Both the position numbers and the translations under genes were made by a program. DNA of 64,000 nt from Hyphomicrobium sp. (GTDB lineage: Bacteria; Pseudomonadota; Alphaproteobacteria; Rhizobiales; Hyphomicrobiaceae). Of the stretch, positions 37,667-46,441 are shown piece after piece. The stretch covers positions 385,264 to 449,263 of the forward strand of contig JALHMJ010000001.1 of assembly GCA_022844105.1 (NCBI GenBank). Direction: 5' to 3'. How positions within the stretch are numbered: the first letter of the stretch is position 1; each line of letters begins with the position of its first letter. The notes beneath the pieces are model-generated. The model was given only the letters and a program-made list of their open reading frames with translations. It was not told where the DNA came from and searched no databases.

Positions 37667-38368
37667 TTAGACCTGCGCGCGGGCCTTCAATCCCGCCAGA
37701 TCGCAAACCTGCAGCGCGCGCCGCCGATTGGTCTTGATGATGCCTTCCGCCTTCAAGGCGGCGAATTGGCGGCTGACGGTCTCAAGGCGCAGATTGAGGC
37801 ATTCGGCGAATTCCGTGCGCGACAGGGGCAGGTCGAACGCGACGGCATTGGACGGTTCGGCATCGTCGGCTTGCAACTTGCCGGCAATGAAGAGCAACAG
37901 GCCGGCAACACGTTCCTCCGCGGTCTTGCGGGCGATCAGCGACATCCACTGCCGCGCCTGATCGAGATCGTTGAGGGTGCGCTTCAGGATGTTGAGTTCC
38001 AGGTCGGGATGCACGCGCATGAGGTTTTCGAAAGCCGGCCCTGCGAAGGAGCAGACTTCGAGATCGGTTGCGGCTTCGGCCAAATATCTGGCGCTTTCGG
38101 CGTAGGGCCTGCCGACGAATTCGGAGGGGAACTGCAACCCGACGATCTGCGCATGGCCATCGGTGTGTTCGTCGACGATTTTCACCACCCCTTTGACGAT
38201 AATAGAGAAGGTCTGCGCTTGGTTGGCGGTATTGTTGAGGATCTGGCCGGCAGCGATACGTCGGCGATGGACAATGCGGGCTAGCTCGTTGGCCGTCTCG
38301 TGTGAAACGGCGCCACATGGCGCGATGAGCCGAACGGCACACTGCAAGCATTTGATGCGGACAGTCAC
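37667..38368 (-). CDS. FNR-type oxygen-responsive regulator (FnrL/FnrN-like)
   Basis: A 233-residue Crp/Fnr regulator. Cys7, Cys10 and Cys18 (C-x2-C-x7-C, as in FnrL) plus Cys106 can ligate an oxygen-labile [4Fe-4S] cluster. The C-terminal helix-turn-helix carries ETVSRQF, the ExxSR that reads TTGAT half-sites. The start is a GTG at 38368 with AAGG eight bases upstream, which places the cysteines at the N-terminus as in the family. A perfect TTGAT-N4-ATCAA box lies 91 bases upstream, suggesting autoregulation. Downstream kinase and Pat-like genes may be partly co-transcribed. Confidence 0.9.
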   Translation of the reverse strand: MTVRIKCLQCAVRLIAPCGAVSHETANELARIVHRRRIAAGQILNNTANQAQTFSIIVKGVVKIVDEHTDGHAQIVGLQFPSEFVGRPYAESARYLAEAATDLEVCSFAGPAFENLMRVHPDLELNILKRTLNDLDQARQWMSLIARKTAEERVAGLLLFIAGKLQADDAEPSNAVAFDLPLSRTEFAECLNLRLETVSRQFAALKAEGIIKTNRRRALQVCDLAGLKARAQV

Positions 38369-38458
38369 AATCGCACCTTGGTTGAACCTCAAGACGCGAC
38401 CGCTCGTGGTTCGTTCTTGATTTACGCCGCAGCTTAGGCTCGTCGAACGATGATTTGA

Positions 38459-38472
38459 TTGATGGAAATCAA
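38459..38472. promoter_or_regulatory. FNR/FixK box
   Basis: TTGAT-GGAA-ATCAA, a perfect palindrome matching the FNR/FixK consensus TTGAT-N4-ATCAA. It sits in the 225-base divergent region, 91 bases from the fnr-type start and 122 bases from the dusA start, so it could control either gene. Confidence 0.85.
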
Positions 38473-38593
38473 TTGAGAACGCAGCCAGGACTGAAAAAGG
38501 AAGATTGCCCCGCATTACGCTTTTTCGCGCGTAAAGAGCCTAAAGGGGGCATCAGCGGCTTGCGATTGGGGCGGCGGATCGCTACCAGACGGC

Positions 38594-39598
38594 ATGAGCC
38601 CAGCGAGCCACAGATTTTGCGTTGCCCCGATGATGGATTGGACGGACCGGCATTGCCGGCTGTTCCATCGCGGGTTGACGCGGCATGGGCTGCTGTACAC
38701 GGAGATGGTGACGGCGGAAGCGATCCTGCATGGCGATCGCGGCCGTCTTCTCGGCTTTGATGCCGCCGAGCAGCCCTTGGCTTTGCAACTCGGCGGCTCT
38801 GATCCGGCGAAGCTCGCAACCGCGGCTCGCATCGGCGCCGACTTTGGCTATCGCGAGATCAACCTGAATGTGGGTTGTCCGTCGGACCGGGTGCAAGAAG
38901 GCCGCTTTGGCGCGTGCCTGATGGCGGAACCCAGCCTCGTTGCGAGCTGTGTTGCGGCGATGGTGGAGGCGGTGCCGATCCCGGTCACCGTTAAGTGCCG
39001 CATCGGCATCGATGACCAAGACGCCGAGGCCGATCTGCAAAATTTCGTTGATACCGTCGCCGGCGCCGGCTGCCGCATCTTCATCGTCCATGCCCGCAAG
39101 GCGTGGCTGAAGGGGTTGTCGCCGAAGGAGAACCGAGAGATTCCGCCGCTGGATTACAGTCGCGTCTATCGTCTCAAGGCGGCCCGACCCGACCTCACGA
39201 TCATACTCAATGGTGGCATCGAGGATCTCGACGCGGCCGACGGGCATCTCGCGCACGTGGACGGGGTCATGCTGGGACGGGCCGCTTATCAGAATCCGTT
39301 TCTTCTGGCCGACGTCGACCGGCGCTTTTTCGGTGCAAGCGAACCAGCGGTCACGCGGTGCGCGGCGCTCGAACGGCTTGTTCCGGCGATCGAACGGCAT
39401 ATGGCTTCCGGCGGACGGCTTAGCAATATCACCCGTCATGTGCTTGGCCTTTATCATGGCCGGCCGCGTGGCCGGCTATTCAGACGTATCCTCAGCGAAG
39501 ACGGACAGCGGCCCGGTGCGGATGCCGGGGTGCTCATCAAGGCGATTGCTGCGGCAGAAGGCGGCAACGGCATCGCTTTGGCCGCGGCGGCCGAGTAG
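38594..39598 (+). CDS. dusA: tRNA-dihydrouridine(20/20a) synthase DusA
   Basis: A 334-residue FMN enzyme that reduces uridine 20/20a in tRNA D-loops. The N-terminus APMMDWTDRHCR, the catalytic Cys region NLNVGCPSDRVQ, the VHARKAWLKGLSPKENR segment and the DGVMLGRAAYQNP loop are DusA hallmarks. It is divergent from the FNR-type gene with an FNR box between, so oxygen control is possible. A TauE-family gene follows after 12 bases. Confidence 0.95.
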   Translation: MSPASHRFCVAPMMDWTDRHCRLFHRGLTRHGLLYTEMVTAEAILHGDRGRLLGFDAAEQPLALQLGGSDPAKLATAARIGADFGYREINLNVGCPSDRVQEGRFGACLMAEPSLVASCVAAMVEAVPIPVTVKCRIGIDDQDAEADLQNFVDTVAGAGCRIFIVHARKAWLKGLSPKENREIPPLDYSRVYRLKAARPDLTIILNGGIEDLDAADGHLAHVDGVMLGRAAYQNPFLLADVDRRFFGASEPAVTRCAALERLVPAIERHMASGGRLSNITRHVLGLYHGRPRGRLFRRILSEDGQRPGADAGVLIKAIAAAEGGNGIALAAAAE

Positions 39599-39610
39599 TT
39601 TGCGGTTGGC

Positions 39611-40444
39611 ATGTCCGACGCAATCGCCTCCCTCATCGACCACGCACCCATGATCGCGGCTCTTGCGGGAGCTGGAATCGTGGCCGGCTTCCTATCGGGA
39701 CTGTTCGGCATCGGCGGGGGATCGGTGCTCGTGCCGGTGCTGTACACGGCGATGGGCGCGGCCGGCGTGCCGGAAGATGTCCGCATGCAAGTGACGCTCG
39801 GGACCTCGTTTGGCGTCATAGGTCCGACGGGTTATCGATCCTATCTCGCCCAGCGCGCCCGCAACGCTGTCGACATGGCTGCGTTGAAGCGATTGGCGCC
39901 GGCGGTCTTTCTCGGCGTCATCGCGGGCGTCGGTATCGCGAGCAATCTAACTGGTGCCAGCTTGCGCTGGGTCTGGGTCATAGCGGCCATCGTGATGAGC
40001 GCCAAACTGGCGCTGGGCCGTGACGACTGGCGGCTCGGTGATGCGCTGCCGCCGTCGCGCGCGATCGAAATTGCCGCGTTTCTCATCGGCGTGCTGTCGG
40101 CTCTCATGAGCATCGGCGGCGGTCTATTCATGGTGTCGTTGCTCATGGTGTTCGGATTTCCGGTGCTGGCGGCTGTCGCCACATCGTCCGGATTCGGCCC
40201 GATCATCGCGGTTACGGGGCTTGCTGGATTTATATGGGCCGGCTGGGGCGCAGCGGGGTTGCCGCCGGGGTCGCTTGGCTATGTCAATATTCCGGCCGCG
40301 CTTCTCATGCTGCCAACGAGTATCGCATTTGCTCCGTTGGGTGTTCGTGTCGGGCACGGGCTGCCGAAACGGTCTCTGGAACTGGCGTTCGCTGCGTTCC
40401 TGGCCCTGGTTGCGGTGAAATTTCTTTGGACGCTTTTCGGCTGA
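39611..40444 (+). CDS. TauE/SafE-family membrane transporter
   Basis: A 277-residue integral membrane protein with about eight spans. The family signature is AGFLSGLFGIGGGSVLVPVL near the N-terminus, and a second repeat carries LMSIGGGLFMV. The family includes sulfite, taurine and sulfoacetate exporters, but the substrate here is unknown. It is 12 bases after dusA and convergent with a DUF599 gene seven bases away. Confidence 0.9.
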   Translation: MSDAIASLIDHAPMIAALAGAGIVAGFLSGLFGIGGGSVLVPVLYTAMGAAGVPEDVRMQVTLGTSFGVIGPTGYRSYLAQRARNAVDMAALKRLAPAVFLGVIAGVGIASNLTGASLRWVWVIAAIVMSAKLALGRDDWRLGDALPPSRAIEIAAFLIGVLSALMSIGGGLFMVSLLMVFGFPVLAAVATSSGFGPIIAVTGLAGFIWAGWGAAGLPPGSLGYVNIPAALLMLPTSIAFAPLGVRVGHGLPKRSLELAFAAFLALVAVKFLWTLFG

Positions 40445-40450
40445 GCAGTG

Positions 40451-41155
40451 TCATGACTGAGCAGCATTTGGGCCTTTGAGAATGGCGCGCGAGTGGGAAA
40501 AGAAATCGCGCCGCGTTAGAATGAGAACAACCCACGACGTCGCAATGATGAACGCGATCGGGTGGAAGAACCACGTCAGACCGGCGATCGTGTAGTAGAA
40601 CGAGCGCAGGCCGAGGTTGGCATGCCAGCCGACAAGACCCAAGAGTTCAGCGGTGCGCTTGGCGTGATCGAGGCGGTCCTTGGCGTGCGGATCATCGTGG
40701 GCCGGGGTCGCGCCCATCATCATCACGGTGTAGTGCGAGAGCCGGAACGCCCAGGCGAATTTGAAAAAGGCGTAGATCATGATCATCATCAGGAAAATGA
40801 CCTTGATCTCCCACAGCGTCGCGGTCGAGTTTTCGGCGTAGGGCAGGGCGGCGACGATCTCGCGAGCTTTTTCCCCGTATGACAGCAGCGCTGCTAGTCC
40901 GCCATTGACGATGACCGTTGTGGAAGCAAAGAACGCATTGGCGTTGACGAGCCAGCCGAGCAATTGACCATCGACGATGCGATTGTCGCGGCGGCTCATT
41001 TCAATCATCCAATCGCGGCGATGATTTTGGACGTAGGCCGCGATGGATTTCTCATAGATGCCGGGGCGCGTGGATATGAACTCGTACAGGGCAATGAGAC
41101 CGGTGAACCAACCGAGCGCGAAGAGGTCGAGAATTGGGATCGTATCAAAGGTCAA
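40451..41155 (-). CDS. DUF599 membrane protein
   Basis: A 234-residue membrane protein with about four spans and the family segments DLFALGWFTGLIALYEF at the N-terminus, RDNRIVDGQLLGWLVNANAFFASTT (in two parts) and KFAWAFRLSHYTVMMMGATP. The function of DUF599 is not known. It is a single gene with a 105-base gap to the upstream gene on the same strand. Confidence 0.88.
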   Translation of the reverse strand: MTFDTIPILDLFALGWFTGLIALYEFISTRPGIYEKSIAAYVQNHRRDWMIEMSRRDNRIVDGQLLGWLVNANAFFASTTVIVNGGLAALLSYGEKAREIVAALPYAENSTATLWEIKVIFLMMIMIYAFFKFAWAFRLSHYTVMMMGATPAHDDPHAKDRLDHAKRTAELLGLVGWHANLGLRSFYYTIAGLTWFFHPIAFIIATSWVVLILTRRDFFSHSRAILKGPNAAQS

Positions 41156-41260
41156 GTTGAGCTCGCATAATGAAATCGCGGCGGACCATAGCGGAGCTGG
41201 CCGGGACTGAGTAGCAGCAAAAGGAGGCGTGGCCGGAGCCGCCTGTCAGGATTGGCCGTG

Positions 41261-41836
41261 TCATTGGCAGTTGGGCCAGCCGTAGCCCCATCGCCAGGAC
41301 AGGCCGGTGCACGGCGCGCCACCCAGCCGGACAGCGCGGTACATGAAGCTCGCGATTCCGTCGTAGATCGTGCGGACTTCGCTTTCGCTCAGGTCATATT
41401 CCGTCGAAAGGGCCGCGAGCCGTTCGGTCCCGGTGCGGCGCACGCATTGGCGCAAATCTGTATCGGCCTGGAGGCGGGCATCGTAGCTGGCCTGGGCATC
41501 GGCATCCGGTGGCGCGGCCGCATGATAAAGCCGGTCGTGCGCGACGCAACAGGCTTCCCACGGCGGATGGGCACCATGTCGCCGGGCAATAGCGGATATT
41601 GCGCCGGTCGTCGTCAGCCAGACAGAGGAGAGACCACCGCTACAGCCGTCGGTCGTGAACGGGGATAGCGACGCGCCTTGGGCCGACCGCGTGTGCACGA
41701 GCTTTGCGTGCTGCGCCAATTCAAGATCGCGCACGGCGGTGTCGATCACGCCTTCGGGCTGGCTGCCTGTTTGCGCGGCCGCGACAGCTGACACTGCCGT
41801 GAAGGTGATTGAGAGGAGTAGTTTTCGCAGGCTCAT
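41261..41836 (-). CDS. Exported phospholipase A2-like protein
   Basis: A 191-residue exported protein (signal peptide about 1-21). DGCSGG (63-68) and PWEACCVAHDRLYH (92-105) match the layout of secreted phospholipase A2: a DGC loop, paired cysteines and the His-Asp catalytic dyad (His100-Asp101). Six cysteines (65, 96, 97, 131, 176, 190) could form three disulfides. The resemblance is limited to the active-site region, so lipase activity is inference. The ATG overlaps the end of the P1-peptidase gene by four bases, suggesting joint expression. Confidence 0.65.
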   Translation of the reverse strand: MSLRKLLLSITFTAVSAVAAAQTGSQPEGVIDTAVRDLELAQHAKLVHTRSAQGASLSPFTTDGCSGGLSSVWLTTTGAISAIARRHGAHPPWEACCVAHDRLYHAAAPPDADAQASYDARLQADTDLRQCVRRTGTERLAALSTEYDLSESEVRTIYDGIASFMYRAVRLGGAPCTGLSWRWGYGWPNCQ

Positions 41837-42825
41837 TGGCTGAACATTTCGCGATAGCTTGGGAGGGCGCCCGGGAAAGGCAGGGCGGCGGCTTCAAAGA
41901 CCGCGCGGGCAATTGCGCGGGCGAGACAATGGGCGGCGATGTGGCCGATGTCGGCGCGTTGGCGCAAATCGGGGCTGCGACCGCTTTGACCGGTGGCCGC
42001 GGCGAAGACGAGATCGCCGTCGAGCGGCGCGTGGGAGGGACGGATCGCGCGGGCCATGCCGTCGTGGGCCATGATGGCCGTGCGGCGCAGGTACGCCTTC
42101 GGCATGATGGCATCGGTGGCAACGAGAGCGATCGTGGTGTTGGCGCGCGGATTGGCATCGCCCTTGATGGCCGGTGAGCGGGCGCCGTCAGGCACCTTCT
42201 GGAGTGCGCCCAGCCCACCGAATTCATGGCCGATTTCTTCGTGGGCGGCCCAGAAGTGTGGCGTATCGCCGATCGTGACCGTTCCGACCGCGTTGACAAC
42301 CACGATGGCCCCGACTGTAAATCCCGCCGCCGTGACTGCGCTGGCCGAACCCAGTCCGCCCTTCAGCGTTGCGGTCGTCGCTCCATATCCGCCGCCGACG
42401 CTTCCGAGTGCGAAGATGCGCTGGGCGGAGGCGGCAGCCGCAAAGCCCATTTCCCACCAGGGCGGGGATGGCCCCCAGGCGCTACCTCCGACAGCCAGAT
42501 CGAAAACGCTGGCGGCGGGAACGATGGGAACGCGCACATTACCGACCTCAAAACCGCGACCGATTTTGGCCAACTGAGCCATCACGCCGCCGGCGGCATC
42601 AAGCCCGAACGCGGAGCCGCCGGATAGCACCACGGCATCGATTGTTTCGACGGTTGCCTCCGGCACGAGGAGTGCGGTGTCGCGAACGGCCGGTCCGCCG
42701 CCGTGGATGGCGATGGATGCATTTGCCGGCTGATCGAAGACGATTGCCGTCACGCCGGATGCGACAGCTGGATCGTGGGCGTTGCCGACGCTGAGGCCGG
42801 CAACATCGGTAATGAGGTTCAACAT
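41833..42825 (-). CDS. P1-family peptidase (DmpA/L-aminopeptidase type)
   Basis: A 330-residue N-terminal-nucleophile hydrolase of peptidase family S58 (DmpA, BapA). Family features are the N-terminal LITDVAGLSVGNA, the VVLSGGSAFGLDAAGGVM segment and the self-cleavage region RANTTIALVATDA, where Thr stands in place of the usual Ser nucleophile. The family hydrolyses N-terminal D- or beta-residues from small peptides. The start at 42825 is chosen by homology; the frame is open to 42876. It is coupled to the phospholipase-like gene. Confidence 0.88.
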   Translation of the reverse strand: MLNLITDVAGLSVGNAHDPAVASGVTAIVFDQPANASIAIHGGGPAVRDTALLVPEATVETIDAVVLSGGSAFGLDAAGGVMAQLAKIGRGFEVGNVRVPIVPAASVFDLAVGGSAWGPSPPWWEMGFAAAASAQRIFALGSVGGGYGATTATLKGGLGSASAVTAAGFTVGAIVVVNAVGTVTIGDTPHFWAAHEEIGHEFGGLGALQKVPDGARSPAIKGDANPRANTTIALVATDAIMPKAYLRRTAIMAHDGMARAIRPSHAPLDGDLVFAAATGQSGRSPDLRQRADIGHIAAHCLARAIARAVFEAAALPFPGALPSYREMFSQ

Positions 42826-43002
42826 CAGAAACCAAATAGCAGCGGTAGGGTGGCGTGGCGAGCGGCGGTATGACATTGGTGTGACGCGATCGAGGCTTTG
42901 CCGCCAGGCTTTGGTTCAGGCTCAATACCGGAGAGCAGTCATGCCTCGTCCTGTTACACGCCTAGCGCGGACGACAGCCGTGTGCGCGGTCGGTTTGCCG
43001 AC

Positions 43003-43695
43003 GTGACGCGGACCACCGTCGTTGCGATCATCGTTGCGTGTTTGGCCGCCTGGGCCGCCGTTGCCTATGTCGGGATGCCGCTGTGGTGGAAGCGGTATGC
43101 CCATCGACATCCCTCGCTCGATGGGGTGCCCGGCGTCACGCAAACCGCGAGCGGCATTCCTGGCGATCCGGTCAATGTCGCGCTGGCTGGAGTGGAAGCT
43201 CAAATCCGCGCTGCTTTTGCCGCCGCCAAGTGGAGCCCGGCTGATGCCCTGTCGCTTGAAAGCGACGTCAGGATTGTCGCGGATGCGGTCCTTGACCGGC
43301 CCTATGCCGACGCTCCGGTCAGCAATCTTTATCTGTTCGGCCGCAAAGAGGACCTCGCATTTGAAATGGCGGCTGGCGCGTCGCCGCGGGAACGTCATCA
43401 CGTGCGCTTCTGGCGGGCGCCGGCCGATCACACGTCGGGGATGGCGTTGTGGGTCGGGTCAGCCTCGTTCGATCGCAGTGTCGGGTTGAGTCATACGACC
43501 GGACAGATCACGCACCATATTGCCCCCGATGTCGATGCCGAGCGCGACCACGTCATGAACAGCCTTCATTCCGCAGGCCGGCTTTCAGAAGTGATCCCGG
43601 TCGCCGACTTTCATGCCGTGCGCGAAGGCCGCAACGGCGGCGGCGATCCGTGGCGCACGGACGGTACATTGCTGCTTGGCGTGATTTCGAATTAA
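43003..43695 (+). CDS. LssY C-terminal-domain membrane-anchored protein
   Basis: A 230-residue protein with one N-terminal span (about residues 5-25). The rest resembles the C-terminal domain of LssY (PF14067 type), with NLYLFGRKEDLAFE, RHHVRFWRAP, WVGSASFD and HIAPDVDAERDH. In LssY this domain follows a PAP2 phosphatase part, which is missing here. Function is unknown. The start is uncertain (GTG at 43003 without a strong ribosome site; the open frame begins at 42898). Confidence 0.75.
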   Translation: MTRTTVVAIIVACLAAWAAVAYVGMPLWWKRYAHRHPSLDGVPGVTQTASGIPGDPVNVALAGVEAQIRAAFAAAKWSPADALSLESDVRIVADAVLDRPYADAPVSNLYLFGRKEDLAFEMAAGASPRERHHVRFWRAPADHTSGMALWVGSASFDRSVGLSHTTGQITHHIAPDVDAERDHVMNSLHSAGRLSEVIPVADFHAVREGRNGGGDPWRTDGTLLLGVISN

Positions 43696-43773
43696 GGATG
43701 GCAGAAGCGAAACGTAAACTTGGCCTCAGCCGGCATGCTATTGGACTTTTCGAGCCCGAATAGGAATTCGATT

Positions 43774-44046
43774 GTGTCGCGTTTATGTATGATCGGCTTG
43801 GTCTTGTGTGTGCCGTTGCCAGCCTTCGCTGATCGTGGTGCGGGTGATGCGTGTGCCGCCGGATTGTCCGCCCCCTCGCAACAGATTTATCAGCGAACGC
43901 TGGCCAACAAGCCGACGCCTGAAACCGCACGTGGCATCGTGGCGGCTCAGACAAAGCAGCTTATTGCGGAAGGCCAATTGCGGTTGTTCGAAGCGCGCGC
44001 GGCCGCTCAGCAAGCCGGAAAATGTCTGGCGCTGATCGAAAAGTAA
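43774..44046 (+). CDS. Small exported protein, unknown function
   Basis: A 90-residue protein with a signal peptide ending at AFA (about residue 20) and a mature helical part of about 70 residues that has two cysteines. The GTG at 43774 has AGGA eight bases upstream; a later ATG at 43789 is also possible. I do not recognise a family. Confidence 0.55.
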   Translation: MSRLCMIGLVLCVPLPAFADRGAGDACAAGLSAPSQQIYQRTLANKPTPETARGIVAAQTKQLIAEGQLRLFEARAAAQQAGKCLALIEK

Positions 44047-44076
44047 AAGGCCGTACGCGGAAAGCGCTCCCGAGGG

Positions 44077-44721
44077 TCAGGGCAAATTGAATAAAATCGG
44101 CAGCGATCCGCCGGCCTGCAAAGCGTCAATCATCTCCGCGAGCGGTATCGCGATGAGGAAAAGCGACGTATCGGCGAAAGTTCTTATGACCGGCCGAGGC
44201 GCGACAACAAACATGTCGGTATCGACCCACAAGGATAACTTCGGCCACAACCGGGGTACGCGTGCCGCGTAAATCGGAAACGCCTCAGGGAATGCTCCCG
44301 CGAGAAAAGCTTCCTCGCGCACGACGACCCGGCGAAAGATAACGTATGTGGCGAAGGCGCAAATCGCGCCAACGATGAGACTGCCGGTTTGGAAGCCGAC
44401 CCCGACCGCGCCAATGAGTGTGAAGACGTAGAGAGGGTTGCGAACGATCGAGTACGGTCCCAGTTCGACCAGTTCTGCCTTTTTACGACCGCCGATATAG
44501 AGGCTGCACCAAGTTCGCCCAGCGACGCAGATCAGGATGAGGATCATTCCGATCCACTCGATGGACTCATAAATCAGCGACGAGCCAACATCCCACGACG
44601 ACGATGTTACTGCGAGAAACGCGACCGCAAGGACGATGGAGGACAATAGCGCCCATTTTCGCCGCCTCTGGACGCCACCAAGTCCACCGTCTGGGGAGTT
44701 TCCCGCCAGCGCCAATGCCAT
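44077..44721 (-). CDS. Isoprenylcysteine carboxyl methyltransferase-family membrane protein
   Basis: A 214-residue membrane protein with about five spans. ELGPYSIVRNPLYVFTLIGAVG and the VREEAFL segment are the SAM-binding hallmarks of the ICMT/PEMT-like family. The bacterial members methylate lipids or other small targets; the substrate is not known here. It is a single gene, 115 bases from the phosphomannomutase. Confidence 0.85.
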   Translation of the reverse strand: MALALAGNSPDGGLGGVQRRRKWALLSSIVLAVAFLAVTSSSWDVGSSLIYESIEWIGMILILICVAGRTWCSLYIGGRKKAELVELGPYSIVRNPLYVFTLIGAVGVGFQTGSLIVGAICAFATYVIFRRVVVREEAFLAGAFPEAFPIYAARVPRLWPKLSLWVDTDMFVVAPRPVIRTFADTSLFLIAIPLAEMIDALQAGGSLPILFNLP

Positions 44722-44836
44722 CGTGCGTCTCCGAATACAATCTTACCCGCCTTGGAGCTCATTTGTGTCGCTTCTGTGACTCTATGAGAAGGTGGGAGCG
44801 GAGACGCAGCATTGACGGCCAAAACACTGCTGTCGG

Positions 44837-46336
44837 TCAAATTTTTTGATTGTAGGCGCCAACCTCAGGGTGCTTGGCCAATCGCGCCTCGATGTCGCGG
44901 AACATCGCAATCTTGTTTTCTTCCGAGACGGGGCTCTCGACCACGATCACAAGCTCGGGTTTGTTGGAGGACGCGCGGACGAGACCCCACGTGCCGTCGG
45001 CCAGGGTGACGCGAACACCGTTGACGGTGACCAGATCGCGCACGCTTTGGCCCGCAATTGAACCGCCGGCTTTTGCGATGCCCTCGTATTCCTTCACGAT
45101 CTGATCAACGATGCCGTACTTTTGTTCGTCGTCACAGTGCGGCGACATGGTCGGCGACTGATAGGTTTTCGGCAAAGCCCGCTTCAGATCCGCCATGGTC
45201 TTGTCCGGCGCGCGATCAAGCATGTCGCACACCGCGAGGGCCGCGACGAGGCCATCGTCGTAACCGCGTCCGAGCGGCGGCTGGAAGAAGAAGTGGCCCG
45301 ACTTCTCGAAGCCCACCAGCGCCTTTTGTTCGAACGTGTAGCGCTTCATGTAGGAATGGCCAGTTTTCCAGTAGAGCGCCTTGGCACCATTGGCCTGCAG
45401 GACGGGATCGGTCATGAACAGGCCTGTCGATTTCACGTCTGCAACAAATGTCGCGTTCGGATAGCGGGCGGAGATATCGCGGGCGAGCATCACGCCGACA
45501 GTATCGGCAAAGATTTCATGCCCCTCGTTGTCGACAACGCCGCAGCGGTCGCCGTCGCCATCGAAGCCGAGGCCGACATCGGCTTTGTGCTCCAGCACGG
45601 CCTCAGAAATCGCGTGCAACATCTGCATGTCTTCGGGATTTGGATTGTAGCGTGGGAAGGAATGATCGAGATCGCAGTCGAGGGGGACGACCTCGCAGCC
45701 GATCGCCTCCAGCACGTGCGGGGCGAACGCGCCGGCCGTGCCATTGCCGCACGCCGCGACCACCTTCAATTTGCGCTTGAGTTTCGTCCGGTTCGAAAGC
45801 GCCGCCATATAGCGCTCGGCCATGTCGGGGACAAATATGTAGCGCCCGCCTTCGGCGGTTTTGCAGCCGCCATTCAGTACGATTTCCTTCAGCCGGCTCA
45901 TTTCATCGGGGCCAAAGGTCAAAGGGCGGGCGAGGCCCATCTTGATGCCAGTCCAGCCGTTGTCATTGTGCGAGGCGGTGACCATTGCCACGCCTTCGAC
46001 ATCGAGATCGAATTGGGCAAAGTAGGCCATTGGCGAGAGCGCGAGGCCGATGTCATGCACTTCGCAACCACCGGCAAGGAGGCCCGTGATCAGCGCCTGC
46101 TTCACGCTCGCTGAATACCAGCGATAATCATGGCCGACGACGAGGCGCTTGGGCACGCCGCGTTCGGCAAACAATGTCGCCATCCCGAGACCGACGGCGT
46201 TGAGCCCCATCAGGTTGATTTCTTGAGGGAAGAGCCAGCGCGCATCGTACTCGCGAAATCCCGTCGGCTTGACGAGAGGATATCGTTCGAAGTCAGCGGT
46301 GTTGGGCTTGAGATCGGCGCGCGGGCGGGGGAGCAT
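44837..46336 (-). CDS. Phosphomannomutase/phosphoglucomutase
   Basis: A 499-residue alpha-D-phosphohexomutase (AlgC/ManB type) that interconverts hexose 1- and 6-phosphates for polysaccharide precursors. The catalytic Ser is in TASHNDNGWTG, the metal loop is GFDGDGDRCGVVD, and the sugar-binding segment GFEKSGHFFF is present. The final domain holds VRASSNKPEL, the phosphate-binding loop. The start at 46336 fits homologues; the frame is open to 46429. Confidence 0.92.
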   Translation of the reverse strand: MLPRPRADLKPNTADFERYPLVKPTGFREYDARWLFPQEINLMGLNAVGLGMATLFAERGVPKRLVVGHDYRWYSASVKQALITGLLAGGCEVHDIGLALSPMAYFAQFDLDVEGVAMVTASHNDNGWTGIKMGLARPLTFGPDEMSRLKEIVLNGGCKTAEGGRYIFVPDMAERYMAALSNRTKLKRKLKVVAACGNGTAGAFAPHVLEAIGCEVVPLDCDLDHSFPRYNPNPEDMQMLHAISEAVLEHKADVGLGFDGDGDRCGVVDNEGHEIFADTVGVMLARDISARYPNATFVADVKSTGLFMTDPVLQANGAKALYWKTGHSYMKRYTFEQKALVGFEKSGHFFFQPPLGRGYDDGLVAALAVCDMLDRAPDKTMADLKRALPKTYQSPTMSPHCDDEQKYGIVDQIVKEYEGIAKAGGSIAGQSVRDLVTVNGVRVTLADGTWGLVRASSNKPELVIVVESPVSEENKIAMFRDIEARLAKHPEVGAYNQKI

Positions 46337-46441
46337 GAGCAACCTATATGTCGGCTTGAATGACAGTGTCAGCGCGAAAGCGCGCCGGCCGGCTTTGCCC
46401 GTCGAATGTGGCGGAGCGCGGGCTGGCACTGCCGCAGAACG

